Positions 1 to 9,908 of a stretch of DNA of 64,000 nt are shown here, piece after piece; position 1 is the stretch's first letter, and every line of letters begins with the position of its first letter. The notes beneath the pieces are model-generated. The model did not search any database. It saw nothing but the letters and a program-made list of their open reading frames with translations, and had not been told where the DNA came from. Where the stretch lies: NCBI GenBank assembly GCA_001970955.1, contig MPUH01000127.1, positions 1-64,000 of the forward strand, given 5' to 3'. The stretch comes from Stentor coeruleus (taxonomy: Eukaryota; Ciliophora; Heterotrichea; Heterotrichida; Stentoridae). The translations under genes were made by a program, and so were the position numbers.

Positions 1-40
1 CCCCCTAAAACAACACCCTAACACCCTAACACCCTAACCC
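1..40. repeat. Macronuclear telomere, CCCTAACA-type repeats
   Basis: The window opens with about three and a half C-rich units of the CCCTAACA type (phase ACACCCTA), slightly irregular at the outermost bases. Heterotrich ciliates (Stentor, Blepharisma) carry this unit at macronuclear chromosome ends. Because the C-rich strand reads into the sequence, this is a true left chromosome end. The first gene starts only about 150 bases inside. Confidence 0.88.
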
Positions 41-192
41 ATTTTATTATTAAATTTATTCAATCAAGCTTAAGTGACGAATCTTTTATGTAGAAAATAT
101 TAATTATTTATTTAGCATTCCAAAAAAGATTCCATTAACTTATAATAATCTTTAAAATAATCAAAGACTTTTAATAAACCTCTTGCTTATAA

Positions 193-1131
193 ATGGCTAA
201 TCTTTCGAACTTTGACATAGACATTCTTGATAGACAAATACAAGAACTCATGGAATGTAAGCCTCTCTCAGAGTCCGAGATTAAAATGCTATGCGAGAAA
301 GCTAAAGAAATTCTTCAAGAAGAATCAAATGTGCAGTCTGTGAAAACCCCAGTGACCGTATGTGGTGATATACACGGTCAATACTATGACTTGATAGAAC
401 TCTTTAAAATTGGTGGTAAGCCGCCAGAAACAAATTACTTATTTACAGGAGATTACGTCGACAGAGGTTACTACTCAATAGAAACAGTAACTTTGCTCAT
501 AACATTAAAAGTTAGGTTTCGTGACCGGATAACTTTAACCCGAGGAAACCACGAGTCTCGTCAAATAACCCAAGTTTATGGTTTCTACGACGAGTGTATG
601 AGAAAATACGGCAACGCAGCAGTTTGGAAATATTTCACCGATCTTTTTGATTACCTCCCTGTAACAGCTTTAGTTGAAAACCAAGTATTTTGCCTTCATG
701 GTGGTTTATCTCCTTCTGTAGACACTTTAGACCATATCCGACAATTAGATCGTCTTCAAGAAGTTCCTCACGAAGGTCCAATGTGTGATTTATTATGGTC
801 TGATCCAGACAATCGTTGCGGTTGGGGTATTTCTCCCCGTGGTGCTGGATATACATTCGGCCAAGACATTTCAGAACAATTTAATCATACAAATGGACTT
901 AAACTTATAGCAAGAGCTCATCAATTAGTTATGGATGGTTATAGTTGTACACATGATAGAAATGTTGTGACAATATTCTCAGCACCTAATTATTGTTATA
1001 GATGTGGTAATCAAGCAGCTATACTTGAAATTGATGAAAACCTCAAGTATAATTATTTACAATTCGACCCTGCACCTAAACAGAATGAACCTGGTACACA
1101 GGTAAGGAAAACCCCTGATTATTTCTTATAG
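193..1131 (+). CDS. PPP2C: Serine/threonine protein phosphatase 2A catalytic subunit
   Basis: A 312-residue PPP-family phosphatase that removes phosphate from Ser/Thr in many signalling and cell-cycle proteins, as the catalytic subunit of PP2A holoenzymes. The metal-binding PPP motifs are visible in order: GDIHG near residue 58, GDYVDRG near 86 and RGNHE near 117. The C-terminus is TPDYFL, the PP2A tail that is carboxymethylated on its last Leu and recruits B subunits. This tail separates PP2A from PP1, PP4 and PP6. Length matches the family (about 309). The frame has no intron and ends in TAG. The gene lies about 150 bases from the telomere, so its whole 5' flank is subtelomeric. Confidence 0.97.
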   Translation: MANLSNFDIDILDRQIQELMECKPLSESEIKMLCEKAKEILQEESNVQSVKTPVTVCGDIHGQYYDLIELFKIGGKPPETNYLFTGDYVDRGYYSIETVTLLITLKVRFRDRITLTRGNHESRQITQVYGFYDECMRKYGNAAVWKYFTDLFDYLPVTALVENQVFCLHGGLSPSVDTLDHIRQLDRLQEVPHEGPMCDLLWSDPDNRCGWGISPRGAGYTFGQDISEQFNHTNGLKLIARAHQLVMDGYSCTHDRNVVTIFSAPNYCYRCGNQAAILEIDENLKYNYLQFDPAPKQNEPGTQVRKTPDYFL

Positions 1132-1182
1132 ACTAGTAAATTTTAGTTTTAGAATAGATGGATTTTAGGATTATTATTAAAA

Positions 1183-1785
1183 ATGCTTCAGAGGCTCTCA
1201 AGGCTTTTCAGCTTTACGCCAAAACAAGTGGTTTTTAAAGATTGGAATATTGTTAGAGGTGATAAAGTTGAGGTAATTTCAGGAAAAGATAAAGGCAAAC
1301 AAGGCACTGTGCTTATGGTTAAGAGGAAATTCAATACTGTGATTGTTTCGGGGGTGAATTATGTATTTGATAATTAGAAAGTCAAACATATGAAATACCA
1401 TGACAGGTTGGATAATGGAAAAGTTAGAAAAGAATTCCCGTTGCATGTTTCGAATGTTATGCTGGTTGACCCGGAGACTGGGTAAAAGATATGTAGTAAA
1501 AGGACTAGAACTAGAGATGGGTTTTTGGAAACAGGAGAAAAAGTTAGGATCGCTAAAAAAAGTGGGGCTATGATTCCGAAACCTGTCTGGAATGAACTTA
1601 CTTATAAAGAAAGGCATAAGAATATCAGTAATTTATAAGCAGAGGATGGGCCGAAAGACACACCTCCAGAAATTGCCCTTAAGCAAACTTATGAGGGAAT
1701 AAATAAAGAAGCTATAAAGGCTGAATTTGAAAAGTGGGTAGCTGAACGTGAAAAAGAAGCTGCTTGGCTTATATTCCCAGAATAG
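1183..1785 (+). CDS. MRPL24: Mitochondrial ribosomal protein uL24m, three 15-nt introns
   Basis: Large-subunit protein of the mitochondrial ribosome. An N-terminal KOW motif (about residues 24-50, [20 protein letters not shown]) is the uL24 signature and binds rRNA. The short basic N-terminus (MLQRLSRLF) suits a mitochondrial targeting peptide. The frame is restored only by removing three 15-nt GT...AG introns at 1363-1377, 1482-1496 and 1628-1642. The spliced product is 185 residues and ends in TAG. Conserved uL24m features such as MKYHD and the [10 protein letters not shown] stretch appear after splicing, which supports the intron calls. It follows PP2A by about 50 bases on the same strand, and no functional link is implied. 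Confidence 0.93.
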
Positions 1786-2268
1786 TAATAATGAATCATG
1801 GTCTTAGATTTATTAGAATTTTTTGTTCTGATAATGTTGACATAATGGCTTGAGTTTTTGATATTTTATTAGGATTTTCTGGTAATTGTTTTATGGATTG
1901 AATACTATTATGAGTTTTTTGGTTAATAAAAAGTAGGAAGTTATTATAATAATTCAGAAAATATGTTGTGATTATTAATAATTATTATGCTATGTGTTGA
2001 TATCAAGAAAAGTTTTAGTAGAGTATTTAAAGAGATGAGTGTCAAAAATCTTTAAGATTTCTAAGATATAATGAAGATATGAGATTTTACCAACTTATGT
2101 ATATAATTTTACTAATTCCTTACAAACTTGGTACTCTACATGATTTGCATGCTAATAAATAGTTATTTTTTACTTTACAAGTAATTAAAATTAAAAAAAA
2201 AAACTCTTAAACCCCTAATAATTTTATACACCTTTCTTTATGCTATTATGATAAAATACTAAATATAC
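1786..2268. other. Intergenic, no gene seen
   Basis: AT-rich spacer between two plus-strand genes. The left part is G-rich and C-poor, and the last 170 bases turn C-rich. I see no convincing coding frame, RNA gene or repeat. Confidence 0.6.
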
Positions 2269-3024
2269 ATGGAGACATGGAAAGATTACCAAAGTGGCAA
2301 ATACTACACATTAGACCAATTAGGCGGCAGACAAAGTCCAAGCAATCGTTACGGTAAATTAAAACAGGAATTTTATCCTTATGGAGCTGGATTTTCCCAC
2401 AAACTAAATCCTAAACTGCATCCATTTCAAAAACCTTTAGCTGTGCAGCCGAAAAAGTTCGATGGGTACTTTCAGTTTCCAAGGCCATATGAAAAAACTT
2501 CTTTAAAATTGCCTTATAATCGTAATTCATCTTTAAGCCCAAAACACACAAGAATAATTGATGAATCTAAAATCCCTCATCCACTTGAATTCTTAAGCAC
2601 ATCAGATTTATATCTAAAAACAAAAGTCAATTCGAAATCTTTAAAAAATAAAAGTGTTAGTTTACAAGAATCTATGTTTAAAACTATTGATGAATTTAAA
2701 AAACCACAAGATATGTCAATCCCTTTAGTAAAAACTGCTATGAACTTACAATCAAAAAAAAATAATGAAACAAAATTCTTTAATAAAGGGTATATTTTAC
2801 ATGAATCAAAAGAAGAGAGGATAAAACTTAAGGGATATTTTTTTAGTAAATTTAAAACTAGCGCGGAACTGTTTCAGATCGAAAAATGTGTACGTGAAAA
2901 AACGAATCCTATTTTTGTAATAAAAAGAGAAAAATTTAAAAAATTCGAAAGGAAAATGCTTGAACGCAAGCGAAAAGCAACTCGGCTTATTTTTTTAACG
3001 AAGAATTATTGAGTAATTTTTTAA
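2269..3024 (+). CDS. Unknown basic protein (251 aa)
   Basis: I do not recognise this protein. It is 251 residues if the TGA at 3010-3012 is read as Trp and the TAA at 3022-3024 ends it; under the standard code it would end four codons earlier. It is rich in Lys, Phe, Tyr and Pro, with no membrane segment, signal peptide or clear domain. The N-terminal half has repeated aromatic/proline patches (FYPYGAGF, YFQFPRPYE) and the C-terminal third is very basic. Such composition occurs in ciliate axonemal or cortical proteins, and a SAXO gene lies downstream, but that is only an inference. The long intron-free frame and C-rich 5' flank argue that it is a real gene. Confidence 0.75.
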
Positions 3025-3054
3025 ACATCTTTTTATTGGATTAATATGAGAAAT

Positions 3055-3600
3055 CATATAATATTATCAGCGGTTTTATGATATTTTCCATAATTTATAT
3101 ATTTATTATAGTATTTATAATGATGGATTTCTTGTATAGATAAAGTATTAAACTGAGAATTTGGTTGAAAAGAAATGAATGATATGTTTAGAGCTGCTAA
3201 AAAATTATCAAATATTATTAATCTTAAATTCAGTCGCAACAAATTTCCTGCAAATTACAACTGTTTTCCAAGTTCGATTTTAAAATAAGATTCTACATAT
3301 TCGTTTCCAAGATATTCCTCACATCAAATTAATATTATAAATTTATAGTCTCCTTATAAAAGCTTATAGTTTTTACTTTCTTAACAATAAAATTTCAGGG
3401 AATTTTTGAACAGCACACTCCTTATTTACTAGTATTTCCAAACAGACTTAAGTTTTTTTTCATCAATTCATCAGCTTTATATTATTAATCTTCCTTTTGA
3501 AAATAACATCATGAAGAATTCCGGTCTCATTATTCTCAATCCTCTCAATATTTACAAGCAGCCTTTTATTTAGAACTTTCTTCATAACTCCAAAGAAATT
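3055..3600 (-). pseudogene. Possible frame-broken gene remnant
   Basis: On the minus strand, protein-like stretches follow each other but in changing frames. An ATG-started run of about 40 codons near 3585-3445 (containing NKRLLVNIERIENNET) is followed by pieces such as NKECAVQKFPEILLLRK, VKTISFYK, EEYLGNEYVESYFKIELG, and finally a tail frame closing near 3055. At least four frame changes are needed, and none fits a clean 15-nt intron. This could be a decayed host gene, a poorly assembled gene, or chance runs in G-rich noncoding strand. I cannot assign a family. Confidence 0.3.
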
Positions 3601-3698
3601 CATACTACCTTATACTTTATTAAATTCTAGCATTCCCTAATACAACTTATATACCTATTTCTCTATAACATTTATAAATCCTATCTTTAAAAACATCA

Positions 3699-3810
3699 TC
3701 AAATCTTAATCTCCTCCAAATTTCATATCATTTAAAAATTTCTTCTTCTTACAATCAAATCTTAATCTCCTCCAAATTTCATATCATTTAAAAATTTCTT
3801 CTTCTTACAA
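3699..3810. repeat. Perfect 56-bp tandem duplication
   Basis: Two identical head-to-tail 56-base copies (3699-3754 and 3755-3810), beginning TCAAATCTTAATCTCC, in the C-rich 5' flank of the SAXO gene. No N separates them, unlike the assembly joins elsewhere. It is either a recent slippage duplication or a collapsed join. The rest of 3601-4064 is AT-rich, G-poor spacer without a gene. Confidence 0.9.
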
Positions 3811-4064
3811 ACATCTTCTCTCACCATATAACTTTTAAGCATTGAATTCATATATACAAAATCATAATTTTTAAACTAGTTTTCATGATGATTTCAGTTA
3901 TGAATCAATTTAAAAAACTTTATAATCTTTATACCAAAACAAATCTCACAATTTTTAATACAATTGAACTTATTTCAATATAAAAATAAGTGCCACAAAA
4001 TATTATAATTCAAAAACTTAAATCCCATAAATTTCCATGATATTAAACAGTTATAAACCTCTTA

Positions 4065-4853
4065 ATGTCATCAGAGGAAAAACATAAGAAAACTAAAAAT
4101 TCCTGTCCAGTAAATTGTGAAAACGTTGATGTGATGCCAGAGTGTTATCATTACAGTAACAAATGCTTTTGTTTCATGTGTACATGTGGCCAGCACAAAT
4201 GCCCTTCATTAAAGAAATCATTTTTTGTTAAAGGGGCTTTCGATAGTAATTATAGCCGGTCATATTCAAGACCCGGTACCGCTCAAGCCCCAGTTTCAAG
4301 GATACAAAAAATGTATCGTCCTAACGACCAGAAAATGGATTTAAAAACTGTTTATATGAGTGAGTTCGCTAATTTTAAACCTAGTCCCGAACGTTGGAAA
4401 AGGTCAGAAACTCCTCAGCCAAACTATAAATTTGAAGGCTCCTCACAATATTCAAGAGATTTTCCTAACTGGGGCCCAGTTGATAAGATTGTTATGAAAC
4501 ACCCAGTTAACCCTATACACGATACAAAACTTAAGTTTAATGGAAAATCTTCTTATGAAGAACAATATGCACATCGAACTCCTAAAGTTGAAGCAAATCC
4601 AGGCTATCGTAGCAAAAATATAAAACATAAAAGCTTTGATATTCCTTTACAGACAACTTTTCAAAGGGAATTTCAACCTTCAACACCTGAACATTATGCT
4701 AGACATGAGAGGAAATATAAGGAAAACCCCCCGAAAATGTTTTATAACAAAAATCAGTTCCAAACGACTACTGCAACAGCTTATTTGGCTACAGGTACTT
4801 CATTGAAAGACCCAATGCAGTATATGAAAGAGATCATAAGCAAAACTAAGTAG
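4065..4853 (+). CDS. SAXO: SAXO/FAM154-like stabilizer of axonemal microtubules
   Basis: A 262-residue protein with the hallmark N-terminal cysteine module of SAXO (STOP-like) proteins: CFCFMCTCGQHKCP at about residues 34-47. The family's consensus is a short CxCxxCxCGxHxCP-type head followed by spaced microtubule-binding Mn repeats. Here repeated weak motifs occur in the body, such as SEFANFKPSP, TTFQREFQPS and NKNQFQTTT, spaced roughly evenly. Family members lie inside or on ciliary and basal-body microtubules and protect them from cold and drugs. Intron-free, ends in TAG. A motile ciliate would be expected to have several paralogues. The exact subfamily cannot be fixed from the sequence alone. 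Confidence 0.85.
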   Translation: MSSEEKHKKTKNSCPVNCENVDVMPECYHYSNKCFCFMCTCGQHKCPSLKKSFFVKGAFDSNYSRSYSRPGTAQAPVSRIQKMYRPNDQKMDLKTVYMSEFANFKPSPERWKRSETPQPNYKFEGSSQYSRDFPNWGPVDKIVMKHPVNPIHDTKLKFNGKSSYEEQYAHRTPKVEANPGYRSKNIKHKSFDIPLQTTFQREFQPSTPEHYARHERKYKENPPKMFYNKNQFQTTTATAYLATGTSLKDPMQYMKEIISKTK

Positions 4854-5042
4854 AAATTATAAGAACTTGTAGTTCTATACTAGATATCCTAAATAAAAAA
4901 TGACATGAATATTCAAAAGTTTATTGGCCTGCATAAACAATACACCCTTGAAATTGAGGATAATCTCTATAGGCCCTAAATTTTCTTACTATGAACATAT
5001 AAACCTAGGATATTACAATTACTGTGATCTGAACATTATTAC

Positions 5043-6692
5043 CTAAGGATTACTAGTCAATTTCAAGTTTTCAAATACTAACATTCTCCATGTTCTCTTA
5101 ACAAAAGGCTATCTAGACATTACCTGTGCTTCCTCTTCCAAAAACTTCGCAATTTTATTTTCTATCTTATCTGGATCATCTCTGTTTACTACCATTCTCG
5201 TTACCAATTGTACCAAATTTCTATCATCTTGGCCAACATACTCAACAAGAAGTTTTGAAACAAATGGTCCTAATTTTTTTTCTAAAATACGATTTTGAGC
5301 TAAGGCATTCCATGAAAGGTTAAAAGCATAAAGCTCTTTACGTTTTTTAGGAACTTTTTCTAACAGAGATTTATAATGTTTAAGTTTTGCATTATAAGTT
5401 TCTTCATTGACAATGATTTCTGGCTGCGGTACAGGCTTAGGGATTTCTTCAAATATTGCAGGTAGTTCTAAAGGTTTATGGGTCCTTTTATACAATGGGT
5501 CTTCTTCTTCTTCCTCTTGAGCGCCGAAGTTTTTGTTTAAAGGCTTGGAGGAAATTTTGGTTTCTTCAGTCAAACTTACTTTGATTTCTATATCTTTATG
5601 TTCACCTAATTGATATTCTTCTTCATTTTCACGTCGTTTCTGTTCGATTTCTTCAGCTTGTTTCAGTTTTTCTTCAGCTGTTGCCACACCTGGGAACATG
5701 AGTTCGAATTCTTTTCTTGCGTTGATTTGATCTTCTTCTTTTTCTTTTTCCCGCTGTTTTATTCGTTCCTGTCTGGATTTTTCGTATTTTTTACTGAATT
5801 TTTGCTTTAGGGTTTCTTCATCACTTGAGCTGTATTCCAAGTCTTTTCTGAGCATTTTGATTCTTTCACGTTCTTTTTCTTCTTCTTTTTCTCGGTCTTT
5901 AGCCCTTTCTTTTTCTTTTTGTTCTTCTTTTTTTAGATACTCTTTTTCTCTTTCTTTAAGTTGACGTTCACGATCTCGGTTTTTGGACTTGATTCTTTTT
6001 TCTCTATCTTTTTCTCTTTGATGTTCTCTGTATAATTATTACTTATCATCTTCTCGTTCTCCAGGATCATTACCAGCATGTTGTTCAAAGTTGTTTATTA
6101 TAGATTGAAGGTTTTGGGATATTTTTGAATCTTCTTTGATAACTTCTTCTTCCCAGGTTTTGCATGATAAATCCGGAGCGTCCATGATATTGTCCCATCT
6201 TTTTCTTTCCCAGTCAGCCCTTTTTAAATCACTCCATTCTTTAATGAAAAATTCAGTCTGTGTATCAACTCGGCATACAAGTTTAGAATTTTGTATTTGT
6301 AAATTGTTCATCATCCTTAAGCATCTAAGCATTCCTTCAACATAAGTAAATTCTACAAAGCCGAAGTTCAGAGGTTTACCTGATGAGTCTAGAATTCGAC
6401 GCCATGAGTTTATGTGTCCACATTCTAAGAAAAGCTGTTCCATGAAGTAGTCACTAAGACCACCTGGAATCTTTCCTATGTATACCTTAGTCGATCTTTC
6501 TGATTTAGTACGAGGCTCATCTGTTGGAAGTGGCATACCAAGCATGTCCCCTGGTGTTGCGATTTGGTGAACTGTTGTCAGAGGGGTGCTGGTTATGTTA
6601 AATAAACCTCGGGGACCTTGTGTCGTTGGATTGGCAGAGATCACATGAGATCCATGCATTTGAGCACTTAGAGGGGTCTGATATCCGAACAT
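5043..6692 (-). CDS. RBM25: RBM25-like splicing factor (RRM, RE-rich, PWI)
   Basis: Nuclear pre-mRNA splicing factor of the U1 snRNP-associated RBM25/Snu71 family. Removing two 15-nt introns (6028-6042 and 5109-5123) gives a 539-residue protein: an N-terminal RRM (about residues 68-150, with VYIGKIPGG and LNFGFVEFTY as RNP2 and RNP1), a long Arg/Glu/Lys-rich coiled middle, and a C-terminal PWI domain (about 445-535). The last intron is decisive. Splicing it replaces a short tail with PFVKRTWRMLVFEN, which matches the conserved end of RBM25 PWI domains. It ends in TAG. In a genome of 15-nt introns the spliceosome must work at extreme closeness, so this factor is of special interest here. Confidence 0.92.
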
Positions 6693-6790
6693 TATAGACC
6701 ATTTAGTAGGATCTCTGATTTCTGAATATTATTTTCATCCACCAAAGAGCGGTAAACCCACTATCCATGAAAAATATTAAATGCTATAAA

Positions 6791-7330
6791 CTACTTAGGA
6801 GGTGGTCTCAATTTAAAGAGTTTTGGTTGTGTAGCTGGGGGGTTAGCAACTACAGGTTTATTCCCTCCACTCAAAGAAATTGTCTGTCCATCTCTAAGTT
6901 GTAAATGAGAAAGATCTGGTCCTGCAACTTCAACAACAGGTTGTTCCTCATTTTTAATCCTATCAGCAAAATCTAACAATGCAGCCCAGAAGTCAAAAGC
7001 ATCATTTCTTTCATCAAAGCCCATACCAATATAAACATTAGATCCATTAGGTGTAACAACAGTAAGGACAAAATATCTTGAACTATCTTTAGTTCTTTCA
7101 ACTGTTCTTTCAATAAACTTAGGATTGACTTGACAAGCTAAAAACAATGAATTATCTCTGGCTAATAATTGTATATAACAAAACTTACCTTTTGCGACAA
7201 GTCTGAGCTTTCCTTGGAAAATGCAATTTTTCCACTCTTCTGCTAAATGGCCTGAACTTCTAACAGCTGGAGGGATTTCATAAGCTTTGCAGTCTGGCTT
7301 TTGTAATAAACCGTATTCAACTTCTTCCAT
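6791..7330 (-). CDS. NECAP: NECAP endocytic adaptor (PHear domain)
   Basis: A 179-residue NECAP (adaptin-ear-binding coat-associated protein). NECAPs bind AP-2 and help control clathrin-coated pit assembly. Nearly the whole length is the PHear domain: it starts with LLQKPDCKAYEIPP and contains KGKFCYIQL, YFVLTVV and the GMGFDERNDAFDFWAAL segment typical of the family. The C-terminus is short and Pro-rich, ending LFKLRPPPK, without the long tail of the animal proteins. Intron-free, TAG stop. It sits about 100 bases upstream (in minus-strand terms, after) of proteasome alpha-4 on the same strand. Confidence 0.93.
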   Translation of the reverse strand: MEEVEYGLLQKPDCKAYEIPPAVRSSGHLAEEWKNCIFQGKLRLVAKGKFCYIQLLARDNSLFLACQVNPKFIERTVERTKDSSRYFVLTVVTPNGSNVYIGMGFDERNDAFDFWAALLDFADRIKNEEQPVVEVAGPDLSHLQLRDGQTISLSGGNKPVVANPPATQPKLFKLRPPPK

Positions 7331-7786
7331 TTTACTTAAGCATTAAAATGAATATAATAAGAAATTTTTCCTTGGTAACTTGCCTGACACGCTTAGTTTG
7401 TAATAATACCATGTGAAAATTGTGTGTTATCTGGTCTGATAAATGCCTTCCAGCAAAATACTAGGAAATTTTGAAGTGAGTTTTTCTGAACTACACATTT
7501 TAAGTATGAAACTGATTTTCTCTTTAAGTTTAACTTATTTACAGTGCTTGTAGAATAAATTATTGGGTTTCTATATCAGACTAGCATTAATTAATATTGT
7601 AGGAAAAAAACAATTATATATATGAAGGAGTTTTATAAGTGGCTAAATTGAACATGAAAGTCCATTTATCCTATCCTCCACAATATAAAATCATAAAAAA
7701 TCTAATCCCAATCCTATCAAAATTTCATACAAAGCCTCCATATTCGCATTCTCATTTTAATCTCACTAATCTTACCTATTATCTAT
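7331..7786. other. Intergenic, no gene seen
   Basis: Spacer between the NECAP start and the end of proteasome alpha-4 (both minus). The left part is G-rich on the plus strand, the right part C-rich. This matches the rule for a 5' flank followed by a 3' flank of minus-strand genes. No supported feature. Confidence 0.6.
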
Positions 7787-8494
7787 CTAAGGAGCAGCTT
7801 CTAATTCCTGAATCAAAGCATTGACCACATCATCATCTAAAATCCTTAATCCTTCTTTTTCCATAACAGCGACTTCAATGTTTCTACTTCCACTTTCAAC
7901 CACTTCCAGTAACCCTTTCACTGCTAATTTCAATGCATTTTCTGTATCTAAAATTTCTGTATAGTTTTTCTCTAAAAACTCCATCACATTTTTACTATTC
8001 CTCCCTATAGCATGAGCTTTCCATGCACTGAAGCTCCCTGACGGTTCAGTCAAGAACAATTTAGGTTGATTATCTTTACCAAAACCTACAACCAAAGTTG
8101 ATACACCATATGGTCGAACACCTCCTTTTTGAGTATATTCTTGTTGAGTACGAGCTATAAACCTTGCCACATATTCTGATGAAGGTGCTTCATCCATTGT
8201 TAACCTATAGCTTTGACATTCTAATCGAGCCTTATCACAAAGAACTCTTGCATCAGCTGTAAGTCCAGCAAAGGCTAGGGCTATTCCTTGATCTAGACTA
8301 TAAACTTTTTTCACGGTCCGGGTATCTTGGAGCTTGGCTGCAGCTTTACGTTCAACTGCTAGGATTACTGAATCCTTACCACGCATTCCCACAACGCAGC
8401 GACCTTTTCTCACAGCTTCCATTGCATATTCCACTTGGAACAGATGCCCATCGGGGGAGAATATTGTTATAGCTGTGTCGTATGAGCCTGACAT
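7787..8494 (-). CDS. PSMA7: 20S proteasome subunit alpha-4
   Basis: A 235-residue alpha-type subunit of the 20S proteasome. Alpha rings gate substrate entry and dock the regulatory particle; they are not proteolytic. The N-terminus has the alpha signature YDTAITIFSPDGHLFQVEYA (about residues 5-24), followed by GLTADARVL and GVRPYGVSTLVVGF. The AKLQDTRTVKK stretch and overall pattern fit alpha-4 (PSMA7, yeast Pre6) rather than other alpha subunits. Length is near the family norm, slightly short at the charged tail. Intron-free, TAG stop. It is divergent from EIPR1 across about 310 bases. Confidence 0.93.
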   Translation of the reverse strand: MSGSYDTAITIFSPDGHLFQVEYAMEAVRKGRCVVGMRGKDSVILAVERKAAAKLQDTRTVKKVYSLDQGIALAFAGLTADARVLCDKARLECQSYRLTMDEAPSSEYVARFIARTQQEYTQKGGVRPYGVSTLVVGFGKDNQPKLFLTEPSGSFSAWKAHAIGRNSKNVMEFLEKNYTEILDTENALKLAVKGLLEVVESGSRNIEVAVMEKEGLRILDDDVVNALIQELEAAP

Positions 8495-8805
8495 TTTTAT
8501 GTTGTCTGGTAATGGTATATGGCTTTTTTTTTGAAGATGTCTATTTGAGAGATTTAAATATGAAGATTGCGATTTTTTTGGGGTATTTATTGGAGATGAA
8601 AAATTTATTAGATAGTCGATGTGATTAAAATATTATATTTGCAGATTTAATTATTGTAAGTATATCAAACTTAATTCATTTTTAGAGAAAAATAAATCTT
8701 TAAAGTACACAAACCATCACAAATAACCTAAACATATTATTTTATTTATATCATAGCAAATATAATACACCTACTTAAATCCATAATATTTAATCCTATA
8801 CAAAA
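8495..8805. promoter_or_regulatory. Divergent intergenic region between PSMA7 and EIPR1
   Basis: A 311-base spacer that must contain both promoters. It is G-rich/C-poor on the side next to the minus-strand gene and switches to C-rich/G-poor near 8700 toward the plus-strand gene. This is the clearest small example of the flanking skew seen across the window. No specific promoter element is recognised. Confidence 0.5.
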
Positions 8806-9786
8806 ATGCAAGAAATTTCCTATAGGATTAGTGATGACTATAAGGTAACCTCTATCTAGTGCAGAGCTCTCACATCTAGCAATAACACCGAAATCATTGT
8901 AGGAACTCAAAGCTTGAACCATACTAACAAAATCATAGTCCTCAACTATGATGATGAAAATTTAAGCCTTGACCTCATCTCATCTTTCGACTATGGTCAT
9001 GAGGTCTGGTTAGTATCGTCATCATCATTAGACCCATCTAATTTACTAGTAGCAACAAAAGATTCTATTGAGCTTCTTGAATACAACTCAGACCTTAAAA
9101 TAAAAAGCTCTTTATCCTTACCTTCACGTGCTACAAGCCTTACCTGGGATGAAAATTTATATTGTAGTACAAATTCTCAAGTTTTTTCAATAGATTTACA
9201 AACTCAAGCATTAATCCAAATATTAGAAAAACCTAATGTTTCTGTTTGCTGAATTGACCCTCATCATAAATTCTTATTAGCTGTTGGATACTCAGATAGT
9301 CTTATTATATATGATAATCGAGATAAATCTAATCGATATACAATTTCTCCAATACATGGAGGTAATGTTTTAGATTTAGATTTCAAACCTAATAATCCTT
9401 ATCATTTAGCTTCAAGTGGAAAAGATTATGCAATTAAGTTTTGGGATATACGTAAACAAGGGTGTCTTAAATCTATTGTTGAACATTCACATTATGTTTG
9501 GCAAATTAAATATAATGCTTTTCATGATCAATTTATTGTATCAGCAAGTTCTGATAATTCGATTGGGTTGCATAGAGTTGTATCAGCAAGTTCTGCTCCA
9601 GTTGATGAAAGTTTTTTTGAGAAAGAGAGTGATTTGATGGTACTTAAGGTAGATAGTTTTGAAGATTCAGTTTATGCGGTGACGTGGCTTAATGGGGAAG
9701 CGTGGCATTTTGCTAGTGTGAGTTATGATGGGAAAGTTGTGGTGACGGCTGTACCGAGTGAAGAGAAGTATAAAATATTATTATAG
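8806..9786 (+). CDS. EIPR1: EIPR1/TSSC1-like WD40 protein with in-frame TGA (Trp)
   Basis: EIPR1 (TSSC1) is a WD40 beta-propeller that works with EARP and GARP tethering complexes in endosomal recycling and dense-core granule formation. The protein starts at ATG 8806, where a 15-nt intron (8845-8859) joins MQEISYRISDDYK to CRALTSSNNTEIIVGTQSL, matching the family start. A TGA at 9250-9252 sits exactly where homologues carry Trp (VSVC-TGA-IDPHH against VSSVKWHPKHN), and the frame continues through NVLDLDFKPNNPYHLAS, the EHSHYVWQIKYN repeat and DSVYAVTWLNGEAWHFASVS. The spliced, UGA=Trp product is 321 residues, close to but shorter than animal EIPR1. TAG stop. Confidence 0.93.
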
Positions 9787-9908
9787 TTATTTTATCAGAC
9801 CTAGTTACTAATGATTTAACGCTAGCAAACTACAAACTTTTTATTATTGTTTTGTTATTAATTCCCATAATTAATATACACAAAATCTCGCTTAAAGCTT
9901 TAAATTAT

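Noticed and set aside
1363-1642. Treating the in-frame stops of uL24m as decay
   Set aside because: Each lies in a 15-nt GT...AG segment whose removal restores a conserved ribosomal protein.
7639-7824. Plus-strand frame overlapping the end of proteasome alpha-4
   Set aside because: Starts in spacer and runs antisense over a confident conserved gene.
9250-9252. Treating the EIPR1 TGA as a stop that makes a pseudogene
   Set aside because: The frame continues without any other break through conserved WD40 motifs, and the TGA aligns with a conserved Trp. Reassignment explains it and also the LITAF gene.
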